Assembly: GCA_965153355.1 (NCBI GenBank)
Contig: OZ231127.1
Coordinates: forward strand, 40,920,001-40,984,000
DNA: 64,000 nt
From: Flaccisagitta enflata
Lineage: Eukaryota; Chaetognatha; Sagittoidea; Aphragmophora
Direction of reading: 5' to 3'
Position 1 is the stretch's first letter, and each line of letters starts with the position of its first letter. A program made the translations under genes and the position numbers. Shown in pieces: positions 12,590 through 23,453 of this stretch. The notes under the pieces are model-generated. The model was given only the letters and a program-made list of their open reading frames with translations, was not told the DNA's origin and ran no database searches.

Positions 12590-13070
12590 GGTAAGAAAAA
12601 GAGGGAAACTAGTCATCCAAGGATCGCACCCGATGCCCTGCTTGGAGTGATCAGCGGAAGAAGTGGATTGAATTTCCAGATATCCTGAAGGGGCATAGTT
12701 CAGGCCTGAAATGACTAGATCTTGGTTGTTGAAGGCGAATTTGGAGGTTGAAGGGTAGATTTGGAACCTGGGTGGTTGATCAGAGGTCCAGAGGGCAGAT
12801 CAAAAGTCTATAGGGCAAATTTGCGGTTTGAAGGCCTGGAGGACTGTTTTCAGGCCTCAAAAGAGGACTAACCTAGGGCTTGGAGGCAATCTTTCAGGCC
12901 TGAGAGTGCCAATTTGAGGCCTTGATTGGAAATGGGGGGGGGATGGACAGAAGAACAGACATTTGGAATTTCAACCCTGTGTCCTACAGGACATCGGTCC
13001 CTTGGGGCCGCTGCCCCAGAAGAGGGAAAACCAAGGGGAAAAGCGATGAAGTGGAAAACGGATGTCTTTG
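12590..13070. repeat. M-family (minisatellite plus GGGGCCGCTGCCC core)
   Basis: The left end GGATCGCACCCGATGCCCTGC matches, in reverse, the sequence at 48950-49010. It is followed by about ten degenerate units of AGGCCTGGAGGGCAGATTTG type and then CCTACAGGACATCGG and GGGGCCGCTGCCC (about 13005). Frames here are translated repeat. Confidence 0.7.
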
Positions 13071-13239
13071 CTGAAACTGAAAGAAGAGACTGAATGATTT
13101 GATGAATGGAAAGTTTTGTTTGCGCGAGCGCGCGTAACAACCCGCAATGATATGACGAGACACGACGAAGGCGAAGGGAGGATTCTATCACCCTCGCTCA
13201 ACCAAAACAAAACAAAACAAAACAAACCAAATAAAAATA

Positions 13240-13790
13240 GTCGCAAAAGCGTTAGATGGTCAGCGGTACCCTTGCCCTGCCTAAGTAGGTTGTGCTTGAA
13301 GTTGAAGGGAAGCAGGGGAGCGGCCCCAAAGGGGTTGATGACTTATGCTTTCACACATATGGGGAATTTTCTCCTTCTTCTCCTTCTTCTCCCCCTCCTG
13401 CTCCGTTCGTCCCTCCCCTCTCAAATCCAAGTCTCAAGGCCCAAATTCTATCCTCAAGGCCCAGATCCCAGCCTTGATGCACAAACCTCAGCCTCATGGC
13501 TGGGATTTGGACATCAAGGCTCAGATTTGGGCCTCAAGGTTGGGATCCAGGCTAGGATTTGGGCCTTGAGGCTAGGATTTGGGCCTTGAAGCTGGGATTT
13601 GGGCCTCAAGACTGGGATTTGGGCCTCAAGGCTATAATTTGGGCTATAATTTGGGCCTTGAGACTGGGATATGAGGGGGGTGGACGGACGGATGAGGAGG
13701 AGGAGAAGAAGAAGAAGAAGGAGATAATTCCCCATGTGGTCTAGGTCATCGACCCCTTCGGGGCCGCTGCACTGCCCAACAGGAAATAAA
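13240..13790. repeat. M-family copy with both flanks
   Basis: It starts near AAAGCGTTAGATGGTCAGCG and CCTGCCTAAGTAGGTTGTG, passes GGCCCCAAAGGGGTTGATGAC, then TCAAGGCCCAAATTCTATCC-type units that switch orientation near 13500, then a GGACGGACGGATGAGGAGG segment and GGGGCCGCTGCAC (about 13770). The two opposed halves make a rough foldback. Its right part is the empty-site reference for the 37.8 kb insertion. Confidence 0.7.
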
Positions 13791-14009
13791 AGAAGATTGG
13801 AAAAATACCAATCGGCTTTGAATACTCTCTTAGACTCTAAATAGTGGCGACGAGCAACACGGGCTAGGAGCAGGGGTAAGGATGCGCGGGATTTTCAATA
13901 GCGTTCGCTTCCGCGTTTTCCAGCGTCTCGCGCATCGCGTTATCCATCGCGTCCAACGTTTTTGGTTGCAAACGCGTTCGCGTAACGCGTTTTCAACGCT
14001 TCCAACACT

Positions 14010-14155
14010 TTTTAGGTGCGACAAAGCACCTCTATAACTGGCTGTGTCTGTTGGCCGCTCGGTTGGTCGGTTGGTTGGTCCGTTGGTCGGGTAATGCATT
14101 CGTTCGACGATCTATATGTCGCATCTTATTGGCCTACTTGGCCTTGTTCTTTTTG
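14010..14155 (+). repeat. GTGCGACAAAGCAC family element (family B), copy 2
   Basis: Colinear with 8513-8662: head GTGCGACAAAGCACCTC, (GGTT/GGTC)n, CGACGATCTATATGTCGCA, tail CCTACTTGGCCTTGTTC. Confidence 0.7.
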
Positions 14156-14159
14156 TGAG

Positions 14160-14262
14160 AAAGAAAAAAAGAAAAAAAAGGAAGAAAGAAAGAAAGAAAG
14201 AAGGAAAGAAGGAAAGAAAAAAAAAGAGAGAAAGAAAGAAACAAAGAAAGAGAAAGAAAGAA
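14160..14262. repeat. (GAAA)n tract
   Basis: Polypurine tract with AAAGAAAG and AAAGGAAG units. Confidence 0.9.
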
Positions 14263-14264
14263 AG

Positions 14265-14581
14265 CAGGGGTGTATAAAGTTGAGTATTCTCTTCCCCCTG
14301 TGGGGGGGGGGGAATAAAATCAAAGGGTTTGGAGATGGGGAAGAAAATCAAAGGGTGGAAAAGGAGAAAAACAAATTTTTAAAAGATTTTACACTTTTGA
14401 CAGTTCCAAAAGATAGTATTTGATTACTACAACACTATTTTACACTATTCTGACCATATTTATACTATATTTATACACTATGGGGTAGAAAATCAAACAC
14501 TTTTTCAACCCGGCGGGGAAGGAAATCAAAGACCAGGGGGGGGGGAAGAAATCAAAGGCCACTCAACATTATACATCCCTG
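14265..14581. mobile_element. Small TIR element with poly-G tracts
   Basis: The left end CAGGGGTGTATAAAGTTGAG and right end CACTCAACATTATACATCCCTG are imperfect inverted repeats. Inside lie two poly-G runs, each next to GGGAAGAAA(A)TCAAAG, and TTTACACTATT motifs. The same layout recurs at about 16880-17172. Confidence 0.6.
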
Positions 14582-14583
14582 AA

Positions 14584-14596
14584 AGAGAGAGAATGA

Positions 14597-14636
<40 letters not shown>

Positions 14637-14637
14637 G

Positions 14638-14688
<51 letters not shown>

Positions 14689-14804
14689 AAAAAAGAAAAA
14701 AAGAAAGAAAGGAAAAGAGATGAAAAAAGAGAAAGAAGGAAAGAAAGAAAGAAAGAAAGAAAGGAAAAGAGATGAAAAAAGAGAAAGAAAGAAATAAAAA
14801 AAAA

Positions 14805-14882
<78 letters not shown>

Positions 14883-15075
14883 AACAGCGAAACAGAGAAA
14901 GGAAGAAGGTGAGAAAGAAAAAAAAATCAAGGAGAGAAGCAAAGAAAGGAATGAAGGAGGGAAAGAAAGGATGGGGGAAGGAAAGAAACAATCAAGGAAA
15001 GAAGGAAAGAGGGAAAGAAGGAAAGAAGGAGAGAAAGAAAGGTACAAAGAAAGAAGGAAGAAAAGAATGAGGAGG
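14584..15075. repeat. (GAAA)n microsatellite complex
   Basis: Mostly AAAG/AAGG units, with a repeated block GGAAAAGAGATGAAAAAAGA (about 14711 and 14762). Phe-Leu-Ser frames on the minus strand are translations of it. Confidence 0.9.
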
Positions 15076-15156
15076 AAAAAATGAATTCGTGAATTAAAAA
15101 AAAAAGCAAGTAACCAGGGGTTGCAAAATTGTCATGGCAAACGACCTCCCCTCCCT

Positions 15157-15258
<102 letters not shown>

Positions 15259-15405
15259 CAACCAACAAACCAACAAACAAAGAGATGGATGGACAAAGCT
15301 CCATAAGGGTCTGCATCTTAAAAAAAAAAAGAAAGAAAAATGTCAGAAGCAGAAGAATAAAACATGGAGGAATATCATTTTTTAACGTTATCAAGTTTTG
15401 AGTTA

Positions 15406-15835
15406 CACTCTTTTTAGTTTTTAAGGGCCAGTGAAATTTTTCTGAGGCTGGGACGTCCTTAAATTTTTGCAGATTTAAGGCTGAAATGTTCTTAATGTGT
15501 TCTTGATAGTTCTATATTATTAATGAAATAAAAAGCTTTAAAGACTTACATTTGTTATAAGAAATTGATTAAAAAATGTCAAATTTTGCAATGATTGATT
15601 TATATTTGTTAAGATAATAAACATATTCAATGTATAAAAACAAATGATTCCAATTTTCTGTTTTAAAAGAATATTTCTTAAACAAATTTCACAGCAATGA
15701 TTGAAATTTATAATATAAAACAAAATTTTTTTTCTAAATTTGTGGCTTGGGGTTGTGGTTAAAATGTCCTTGAATTTTGGCAAAATTTCAGCCTCACGTC
15801 CTTATAAACTTTGTTCTTACTCAATATAAAGAGTG
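15406..15835. mobile_element. Imperfect TIR element with TA flanks
   Basis: Ends CACTCTTTTTAG and AAAGAGTG. The subterminal blocks GAGGCTGGGACGTCCTTAAA and TCAGCCTCACGTCCTTATAA are inverted relative to each other. TA lies at 15404-15405 and 15836-15837. The interior is AT-rich and non-coding. Confidence 0.6.
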
Positions 15836-15839
15836 TAAG

Positions 15840-16070
15840 AGGTCCAAGAAATGGCCAGGACAAAAGGGCATGAACGCGAATGCTTTGGTAAGGATGCGCA
15901 TTCGGAGTAGATGCGTTCGCATCCTTATCCGTGTTTAGCAAAATCTCGCGCATTCTGTGGGTTTGCGTTCGCATCCCGGATTGCGTCCTTATCTCTGGCT
16001 AGGAGAAGTCCAATTCTCGAAAAGATTCCTGATCCTTGATGTAACAATAGAGTCGAATGAATAACAGGTT
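15840..16070. other. GCGTTCGC-rich short stretch
   Basis: GATGCG(C/T)(A/T)TTCG and GCGTTCGCATCC motifs repeat in alternating orientation, resembling 13880-14005. No further assignment. Confidence 0.3.
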
Positions 16071-16077
16071 GTCCAAG

Positions 16078-16625
16078 GGCAATATGTGGTCAGCGATACC
16101 TGTTACCCGGCTTTACATGATTGTAAGTAAGAGTGAGGGGAAGCAGTGCAGTGGCCCCAAAGGGCACGAAGTCCTGTAGAACACAGGGGGACTTTCGTTT
16201 GTCCATCCGTTATTCCAAGGGGATGAATTTGAGGCCTGAGAGGGCAGTTTTCAGGCCTGAGATGGCAAATTCCATGCCTAAGAGGGCAGATTTCAAGCCT
16301 TAGAAGGCAGATTTCAGGCCTGAGCTGGCAGATTTCAGGCCCGAGAGAGCAGATTTCAGGACTAAGAGAGAAGATTTGAGTCCTGAGAAGGCAGATTTCA
16401 GGCCTGACAGGGCAGATTTCAGGCCTGAGAGGGCACATTTCAAGCCTGAGAAGGCATATTTTAGGCCTGAGAGGGCTGATTTTGAGCCTGAGAGGTCTGA
16501 TGGGCGGGGACGAACGGAATGACGGTATGACGGAATGACGAAATGACGGACGGACAAACAAAAGTCCCCCTGTGTTCTACAGGACTACGCCCCCTTTGGG
16601 GCCGCTGCCCAAAAAATGGCAAACC
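16078..16625. repeat. M-family copy with both cores
   Basis: GTGGTCAGCGATACCTGTTA, GGCCCCAAAGGGCACGAAGTC, CCTGTAGAACACAGGGGGAC, about twelve units of AGGCCTGAGAGGGCAGATTTC type (16225-16500), then the inverted GTCCCCCTGTGTTCTACAGG-like block and GGGGCCGCTGCCC. The whole forms a foldback with the minisatellite as the loop. Confidence 0.75.
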
Positions 16626-16653
16626 ATTACCCCGCCATAGCTTGATTCGTTTA

Positions 16654-17471
16654 CAGTCAGTGGACAAAACAAAATAGGTAGAGAGCTCACCCTGTTGGCT
16701 TTGATCCAACCTACTGTTATCAAACAGGAGGCTGTAAACAACAACTGGTTGAAAAAATTACAGCCGGCTGTCATGCGACAAAATTGGCAAAAATCCAACT
16801 TTCACCAAATAAAACGAGACCTGCAAATTCATAATCCTGGTGAAATTCTGATAAGTTTGATATGTCACAACATATACTTTTATACAGGCCCCCCCCCCCC
16901 CCCCGAAGGGTCTGAATATGGGGAAGGAAATTAAAGGAGGAAAAAAGGAAAAAAAAAGAAATTTGGGGAAAGTATAACTTTTTACAGTACCAAGTCATAA
17001 AATTCAATTAGTAAAACACAATTTAGCACTATTTAAGCCTTAACTACATTATTTTATTGCTATATGGGGAAGAAAATCATCGATACAAAGACATGACGCG
17101 ACGCGTCACGGGGAAGAAAATCAAAGGTGGGGGGGGGGGGAAATCAAAAGCGACTCAATAATATACACCCCTGCTTTTATATGAAAATAAGTTTTTTTCA
17201 TCAATGTTTAATAAAGTTATAATACAATGTTTAAAGATTATTTCTTATAAAAAGTGTGAAGTGTGACATGTCAAACTTTTCAGAATTTCATCAGGATGTG
17301 AATATGCTAGTCACGTTCTATCCTATTTAGGTTGAATTTGACAACTTTGTAAGATGACAGCCGGCTGTAATTTTCACAACCAGTTGTTTACAACCTGCTG
17401 TTTGATAACAGTAGGTTGGATCAAAGCAAACAGAGTGAGCTCTCTACCTAATTTGTTTTGTCCACTGACTG
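16654..17471. mobile_element. Foldback element with long TIRs (about 200 bp)
   Basis: The left arm from CAGTCAGTGGACAAAACAAA to about 16880 is inverted at about 17250-17471. Internal landmarks shared by both arms are GATCCAACCTACTGTTATCA, AATTACAGCCGGCTGTCAT and a GATATGTCACA-like motif. The flanks carry TTTA at 16650-16653 and 17472-17475. The loop holds a second small element (16880-17172). No coding frame. Confidence 0.8.
16880..17172. mobile_element. Poly-G-bearing small element, second copy, nested
   Basis: Same order as 14265-14581: poly-C run, GGGGAAGGAAATTAAAGGAG, GGGGAAGAAAATCA, poly-G, and end TATACACCCCTG. CTTTTA occurs on both sides and may be the target duplication. Confidence 0.55.
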
Positions 17472-17746
17472 TTTAGGTTAGTCATTTTAGAGAGTTGTGG
17501 CTTGTTTTCATGAGGGAAGGTGTCTTGTGGAAGATCGTATATGCGTGCCTTGTGACGTCATCAGATAGCACCATTGCTTCAGTGGAATTGAATAAAATCA
17601 TTGCAATAATAGCGCAAATGGCGTTAAGGCAGCCTGCGGGCAGTTGCCACCAGGTAAGGTAATAAAAGCAAGTTTCTATTTTCAGTTGGTGTGACAATGG
17701 CAGCACTGCCAAAGTGACGACAATTGCCTGAATAGGGGTCACGGTA

Positions 17747-18663
17747 CAGTGGGGTTCGTGGAATAACAGCCTAAACTGGAGGAAGGTATTTAAGTGTCTT
17801 AATTTCAATTGACAAACTTGATATTTCAAATGTAAATTGTTCACTCGATGTTTTTGTCCCTGAGTTTTTCGGTTGCTATGGAAACCAAAATCATTTTTTC
17901 AAACATTTATAACCACTAAAATATCAATATTTTGAGAAATATTGTCAGGGAACATTGCTCAAAATTAAATTTGCTACAACTTTCCGACAGTATGTTCTGT
18001 AAGAATATTGCTCGTTTGGCCGTTGCTAGGGGGCATCACACCTAGCAACCACTAAATGATGCTCCCTAGCAACGGCTAAACGAGCAATATTCTTACAGGA
18101 CATACTGTGGGAAAGTTGTAGCAAATTTAATTCTGAGCAATGTTCCCTGATAATATTTGTCAAAATATTGATATTCTAGTTGTAACAAATGTTCAAAAAA
18201 ATGATTTTGGTTTCCATAGCAACCAAAAAACTCAGGGACAAAAGTATCAAGTGAACAACTTATATTTCAAATATCAAGTTTGTTGAATAAAATTTAATCA
18301 CTTAAATACTAGGGTGGTCCGGAATTGGGTCAAATTTCATAAATTGATATACTTGAGCTCTTTGCACAAATGTCCAATAAAAGAAGGATTTCTCTCAAGC
18401 TGGGGTGTGAAATCAAACAAGAAACCTTGTCGGCAAAACTATAGGATTGCTATGGGGATTTTTTTATTGCCATAGGAAGCCTATAGTTTTGCCGCCATGG
18501 TTTAATCTTCAAATTCAGACCTCTTCTTGTGGGATAACCTTCTTTTTTGGTACATTTATGCAAAAAACTAGAGTAAATCATTTTTTGAAATTTGACCCAA
18601 TTTTGTGACCACCATATTAAATACTTTCCTCCAGTTTAGGCTGTTATTCCACAAACCCCACTG
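17747..18663. mobile_element. Long foldback element with TA duplication
   Basis: The ends are CAGTGGGGTTCGTGGAATAA and the inverse at 18644-18663 (one mismatch), flanked by TA (17745-17746, 18664-18665). Inverted symmetry continues through GGTTGCTATGGAAACCAAAA and CTCGTTTGGCCGTTGCTAGG to a centre near 18050. The right arm is interrupted by the element at 18310-18616. Termini and TA fit Tc1/mariner/pogo. Confidence 0.85.
18310..18616. mobile_element. hAT-like MITE nested in the foldback
   Basis: Ends TAGGGTGGTCCGGAATTGGG and the inverse of TATGGTGGTCACAAAATTGG. The 8-bp direct repeat TTAAATAC lies at 18302-18309 and 18617-18624. The opposite arm of the host foldback (about 17785) preserves the uninterrupted sequence. 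Non-coding, 307 bp. Confidence 0.85.
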
Positions 18664-19130
18664 TAACAAAACGAAAATGTCAACTTCGGCGTGGATGGTG
18701 AAGGCAAAAAAGTTTCTCCAGGTTTTCTGCGTTCGAAATGGGAAAAACTAGGTCAACAATTTGGTGGAAATTTAAGTATTCAAACCCATGCAGATTTTCG
18801 CACCCCGTGGCTACCATTGGCAATGGAGGTGGAAAAAAAAGAAAGACAGGTGGAACCACCATCGCGTATGGGCAGCAGCAGGGAGGAAAATTGAAAGATA
18901 AAATATACAAACCAGTGGCTGTTGCCAAAGTATTTAATTCGCTGGTACTTGATGCTGGCCCTGTCTGTTATTGTTCACTGTTTCATTCAAATAACCATAG
19001 CGTCAATGAATCTGCTAATCTAACTTTAGTCTAGCATTTAAAAGTGATTTGAATTATAAACCAGTGGCTATCGCCAAAAAATGTGAATTACTGTTGCTTG
19101 ACATATAGTAGACTGTTGAATGTCACCGTC
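18664..19130. other. Non-repeat stretch with several short frames
   Basis: Frames of 65-98 codons overlap on both strands (18691-18894, 18738-19034, minus 18680-18928). None has a recognisable domain, and they cannot all be real. The phrase AAACCAGTGGCT(G/A)T(T/C)GCCAA occurs at about 18910 and 19060, and again at about 31547, so part of this is repeat. I do not call a gene. Confidence 0.35.
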
Positions 19131-19258
19131 TCATTGAAATATTTTGGTGTGAAAATAATGACAGCAAAAAGGAAAATGAATGAAAGGGAATGCAAAAGAG
19201 ACAGCATTTACCAAATCAATCTCAGAAGAGAAAGACGGCAAAATGAAAGCATTTGTTA

Positions 19259-19259
<1 letters not shown>

Positions 19260-19319
<60 letters not shown>

Positions 19320-19364
19320 CAGAGACAGCGAGAGAGCGAGAGAGCGAGAGAGCGACAGAGAGAC

Positions 19365-19403
<39 letters not shown>

Positions 19404-19442
19404 CAGAGTGAGAGAGTGAGAGAGTGAGTGAGTGAGAGAGAG
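19260..19442. repeat. (GA)n microsatellite with CAGAGA, CGAGAGAG and GTGA variants
   Basis: Polypurine array with regular variant blocks. Confidence 0.95.
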
Positions 19443-19631
19443 GACAGAAAGGCAGACAATTAAACGGAGAGATGAAGATGTGATAGTCATAGGTTAAAAG
19501 CTGCCAAAGGTGAGGTGGCAAAGATGAGGGACTTCGCTGCAGGGCCTTACGGATTCACTTACGACTCTGCTTAGAGATAAAAGACCAAAAGGATACATAC
19601 ATGAAAAAATGAAAAAAAGAAAAAGCTTTTA

Positions 19632-19817
19632 CAGTTAAATCCCGCTCTAACGTATCTCAAAGAACCAATAAATTCCATCTGTTTTACGCAAAATTCTATT
19701 ATAGCCAAATAAGCCAATATAGAAAAATAGAGAAAATAAAATGAAGGAATAAAAAATTAGTGTCTATTATAGGCGGAATTCCGTTAAAACTGGGTCCGTA
19801 GGAGCGGGGCTCAACTG
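19632..19817. mobile_element. pogo-like MITE
   Basis: CAGTTAAATCCCGCTCTAAC to GGAGCGGGGCTCAACTG with TA at 19630-19631 and 19818-19819. It has the family's subterminal GGCGGAATTCCGTT motif. Confidence 0.85.
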
Positions 19818-19849
19818 TATGTGGCGACGCTGAGAAGTTTGTTATTGCC

Positions 19850-20164
19850 ATGGCTCGCAAGTTGTTTTTCGCCGGGAGAGGTGAGACGGACCCACCGACC
19901 GTCAGATCCATGGATGGAAGAAAAAAAAACTCTGATAGAGACATGAGGATCATAACGAAACAGAAACCGGATGGTATTCATCTGACTTTGAGACTCGAGT
20001 GCGAAATTAATCTTCTTTTACTTGTTGCCAAAGGAGAGGCGAACGTCACCGGAGAGAAAATGGCGCGACAGCTCAAATGTCACGAGAGGCTAGAGGTGCC
20101 ATTCTGCCATAACTTAATTCTATACAGTTGGAGGTTCGTGTCGCAAGAAGCGGTCATAGATTGA
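19850..20164 (+). CDS. Unrecognised ATG-initiated frame, 104 codons
   Basis: The frame begins MARKLFFAGRGETDPPTV and ends FVSQEAVID. It is fairly balanced in composition and rich in charged residues, and lies 33 bp after a pogo-like MITE. No domain, signal peptide or membrane segment is recognised. GAGAGGTGAGAC at about 19875 could be a donor, so only the first codons might be an exon. With no homology or splice support this may well be chance; listed because it is one of few low-repeat frames over 100 codons. Confidence 0.2.
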   Translation: MARKLFFAGRGETDPPTVRSMDGRKKNSDRDMRIITKQKPDGIHLTLRLECEINLLLLVAKGEANVTGEKMARQLKCHERLEVPFCHNLILYSWRFVSQEAVID

Positions 20165-20535
20165 TTAAAGCATATATCTTTATACTTTTATAACTTAAGA
20201 ATTTTTTTTTTTATCAGAAAATAAGTAGTAAGCAATAAATCTTGTAAAAATAAAAATTGTAAAAAAAAAAATTTATATTAAAAAGATATATCATAGAAAG
20301 GAATAAGCTTTTAAATCAATTTTTGTAACACAAGCCTGGATGTAATCACTGATAAATTTCAGGACTGCGCTGTGATAGATTTGCAACTGTGGCTCTTGAC
20401 AACAAGTTGACATGTCAGTTATTGAGTTGTTAACTTTTTAGTCCGTTCGCATAGCTCTATACGACGATATTTCAGGCCTTCGGTGCACTGGTCTCATGTT
20501 CAACCTGAGTATTTTCTTTTACCCTAGCATGCGAT
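20165..20535. other. AT-rich anonymous stretch
   Basis: Nothing recognisable. Confidence 0.4.
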
Positions 20536-20538
20536 TTT

Positions 20539-20894
20539 TAGTCGCTGACACGCAACTCTACACTTTGCCATATCGGTCGGTCTATCGGTCGGTCCGTCCG
20601 TTGGTCCATCCGTCCGCCACATTTTTAGTCGCGTGCACGCGACTCTACAACCCGCTCTGTCCGTCGGTCGGTCGGTCACGCTTAGTGTGTACGAGCGTGT
20701 ACGGGCGTGTACGGGTGATTTGGGGTTACTGCTCCTGCCCAACTGCTTTGTTTGCTTAATTTCATCACTGCCCCTGCCCACCCGCACGCGACGAGGGTAG
20801 CCGTGTATACGGCCTTGTTGAATTGCGAGCGGTTTTCGCATTATTGCGTCTGCCCAACCGTCCGCGACTGGATTGCCGTGTATCCGGCCTTGTT
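20539..20894 (+). repeat. GTCGCG-family element interrupted by another copy of itself
   Basis: The outer copy starts TAGTCGCTGACACGC, is broken after GTCCGCCACATTTT, resumes at GAATTGCGAGCGGTTTTC (20820) and ends GTGTATCCGGCCTTGTT. The uninterrupted subfamily reads CACATTTTTGAATTCC at about 12216. Confidence 0.85.
20626..20819 (+). repeat. GTCGCG-family element, inner nested copy
   Basis: From TAGTCGCGTGCACGCGACTC (a perfect palindrome AGTCGCGTGCACGCGACT) to GTGTATACGGCCTTGTT. The break points in the host copy define the unit as about 192-194 bp with no target duplication longer than one or two T residues. Confidence 0.85.
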
Positions 20895-20899
20895 TTGCA

Positions 20900-21335
20900 T
20901 CGTTGCCCTTTTACTTACATTCCCCATTGGCCTTCTACAGTCCTACATCACTACCCATACGACCCCTACTACGCCCATACTACGTGTACCCGGTAAGACA
21001 TTAACCATTGGAACTGAAAGCGAAGTCCTAACCTTGACAAGTCTGATTGATCGATGTTGAACATGAAATGGTAAGCCTAGTAAAGCGGAAAATGAAAACG
21101 AAAAAGTTTTGACTGTGGATTTTCAGCCCTGGATTTATTCTTTCTTCTTATTTTCTATCTTTTTGTTTATGTTTCTTTCAATATTTCTGTCTATCGATCT
21201 ATCTTTCTTCTTTCCTGTTTCTTTTTCTCACTTGTTTATTATCTTTCTTTCTTTCTTACTTTCTTTCTTTCTTTCTTTCAAAGTACCAATAAAGGCGGCT
21301 AATCGCCGTAGGGAAAAAAGTCGTAAATGCTGAGA
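20900..21335. other. Anonymous, with a (CTTT)n tract
   Basis: A CTTT-rich tract lies at about 21140-21280. No gene seen. Confidence 0.4.
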
Positions 21336-21339
21336 GCAA

Positions 21340-21515
21340 AAACGAGAGTTGCGGACAAGTGCACAGGGGCATCCAACCTCCATCCACACCCCAACCTCAA
21401 CTCTCACACACAAGCATCTAGACCCCTTGTTTTTCCACTCGGACGGACAAACGGACCAACAGACCAATGGATTGACTGACGGACAAAGCCTCTCATAGTC
21501 CGGAGTTGAAATGAG
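21340..21515. repeat. GTCGCG-family subfamily 2 copy
   Basis: GGGCATCCAACCTCCATCCA, CACTCGGACGGACAAACGGACCAA and GGACAAAGCCTCTCATAG match copies at 25322, 41370 and 41581. Confidence 0.7.
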
Positions 21516-21863
21516 AGATAGACTGTGCTGCCAGGATGCACAATTATCACCTGGAACATTTCAAAGTTCAATCAGACTTCAACTAACTCGATTCCTCGTT
21601 TTTGGGAAAAATGCCAAAAATGCGGAAAAATAAAAAAAGATTCAAAAAATCATAGCTTCAAAACTATCGATCACACAGAATTCTGCTTGGCGTCATCTGA
21701 AAGAGGAGAATTAGATCTTTCTTAGCTATTAATTTCATGCGTAGTACCATTTGGCCCCAAAAGCTTATCAACTTCCCCAAACGCTTCATGAGAAAAAGGG
21801 AAAACAACTTTTCTTCGCGGGAATCAAAAAGTCTTCGAATCTTCGAATCTCGACTTTTTTCCA

Positions 21864-22030
21864 AATGAATGAATGAATGAATGAATGAATGAATGAATGA
21901 ATGAATGAATGATTGAATGAATGAATGAATGAATGATTGAATGAATGAATGAGTGAACGATCGGATGAAAAAATGAACGGATGAATGAATAAATGAATGA
22001 ACCAACTAATCAACAATCAATCAATCGATC
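21864..22030. repeat. (GAAT)n microsatellite and degenerate flank
   Basis: Tetranucleotide ATGA/ATGAATGA units continue in degenerate form to about 22030. A related CATTCATCC-rich patch of opposite sense is at 22300-22440. Confidence 0.9.
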
Positions 22031-23370
22031 AACAAAAATATCAGTAGATCCTCAATATTTCTACGTACTTTTCTGCGGTTTATGCACTTTCCGTTTCCAC
22101 GATCATCCTCCCTCACGCTATCATGATCACCTTCTTCCTTCTTTTCTTTTTGCCTTCCATAGCTTCTTTTTTTTCCCTCACTTTTTCTTTGATCCCGCGC
22201 ACGTTCGAGGTTCTTGTCTCCATTTTCATCTGTCTCGAGGTTGTCCTTCATTTGTCAAGATGTTCTTCAGTGGAAGGAATGAAAAATGAGGGAAATGATG
22301 CTTCATCCATCCATTCATCCGTTCATATCCATCCAATCAATCCATTTTTCTCTTCATTCGGGTTGTAAAACCTTTCGTCCAATTTTTCATTCATTGATCA
22401 TTCATGCTTTCATTCATGCTTTCAGTTCATTCAATATTCATCCCTTTACCTCAAGTATAAATGATCCAATGCAGGTGAATTGGTGGTGATAAGGGGGTGA
22501 TTGGGGGGTGACAGGTATTTATTTTTTGTGGTGGTGGGATTTGGGGCAGTGTGCAATGTATTGTTGATCCCATTAGTCCTCTAATCAATCTAAGCTATTT
22601 CTGAAATCTCGTCTGATCAACTTAACAGATAATTTATGTTAGGTCTCAGATTAGATTCAGATTGTTTTCGAATCTATAATTGCCTATCAGAAGTTTTGAC
22701 GTTTATTTTCCAAGTTTCATCAATTAGTGGCCATTGTTTACTAATTACTAAATAATCTAATGAATAATCCTTTACTATTGATAATATCTACTATCTATCA
22801 TGTTTTGGATACAGATAAGATAAGATAAGATAAAAACCCTTTAACAGAAACTTGTCGTCTGTTGATTTTCGAGCTGAGGGAAGCTTTAAATTACGATTAA
22901 TTGACATTTGATAAGATTTGACCCACACAACTAAGTACCACTTTTGTCTACATCTCCCCCAAGAACTGACAACAGTTTTTACTTTAAAGAAATAATGTAA
23001 TTTCATGAATTTCATTATTTAAATACCGACACCAACGATCAAACTTCTTTAGCTACGCTCTTCTTTGCTTCTGGCTTTGCATTTGCTCTGAGATTGAGCT
23101 TCTGCCTTTGTTGTCTGATCGACTAACAGGAAGTCTCTATGGAAGGACGAAATCACGCATGAATGGCTAAAAGAGTGATAGCCTCATAAGGAGAACATCC
23201 ATCATCCAAGGAAGAATAAAGAAAAGAAAGGAAAAGAAGACCAAAAGGCGTGAAAGAGCAAAAAAGAAGAAAAAAAAGAAGAAAGATTTGGAGGGAAGGA
23301 GGAAAGCGAAAAAAAAGTTGAGGATTAGAAAAAGAAAATGCAAAAAGCGAATCCTAAAAGAAGAAAAAAC
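22030..23370. other. Anonymous sequence
   Basis: No exon or TIR pair recognised. A GATAA triplet repeat occurs at about 22815-22833. Confidence 0.4.
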
Positions 23371-23453
23371 AAGGCCAACACCTATAAGTCGCGTGCGAGA
23401 CAAAGATAACTGAATTGACCTGACTCCTTATTGTATCACTTTGTTGGCTTAAT

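Noticed and set aside
16103-16561. 152-codon minus frame with an LRPEIC-type repeat resembling a repeat protein
   Set aside because: It is the M-family minisatellite read in one frame; related minisatellite frames appear in other copies, and it runs into the non-coding core blocks.
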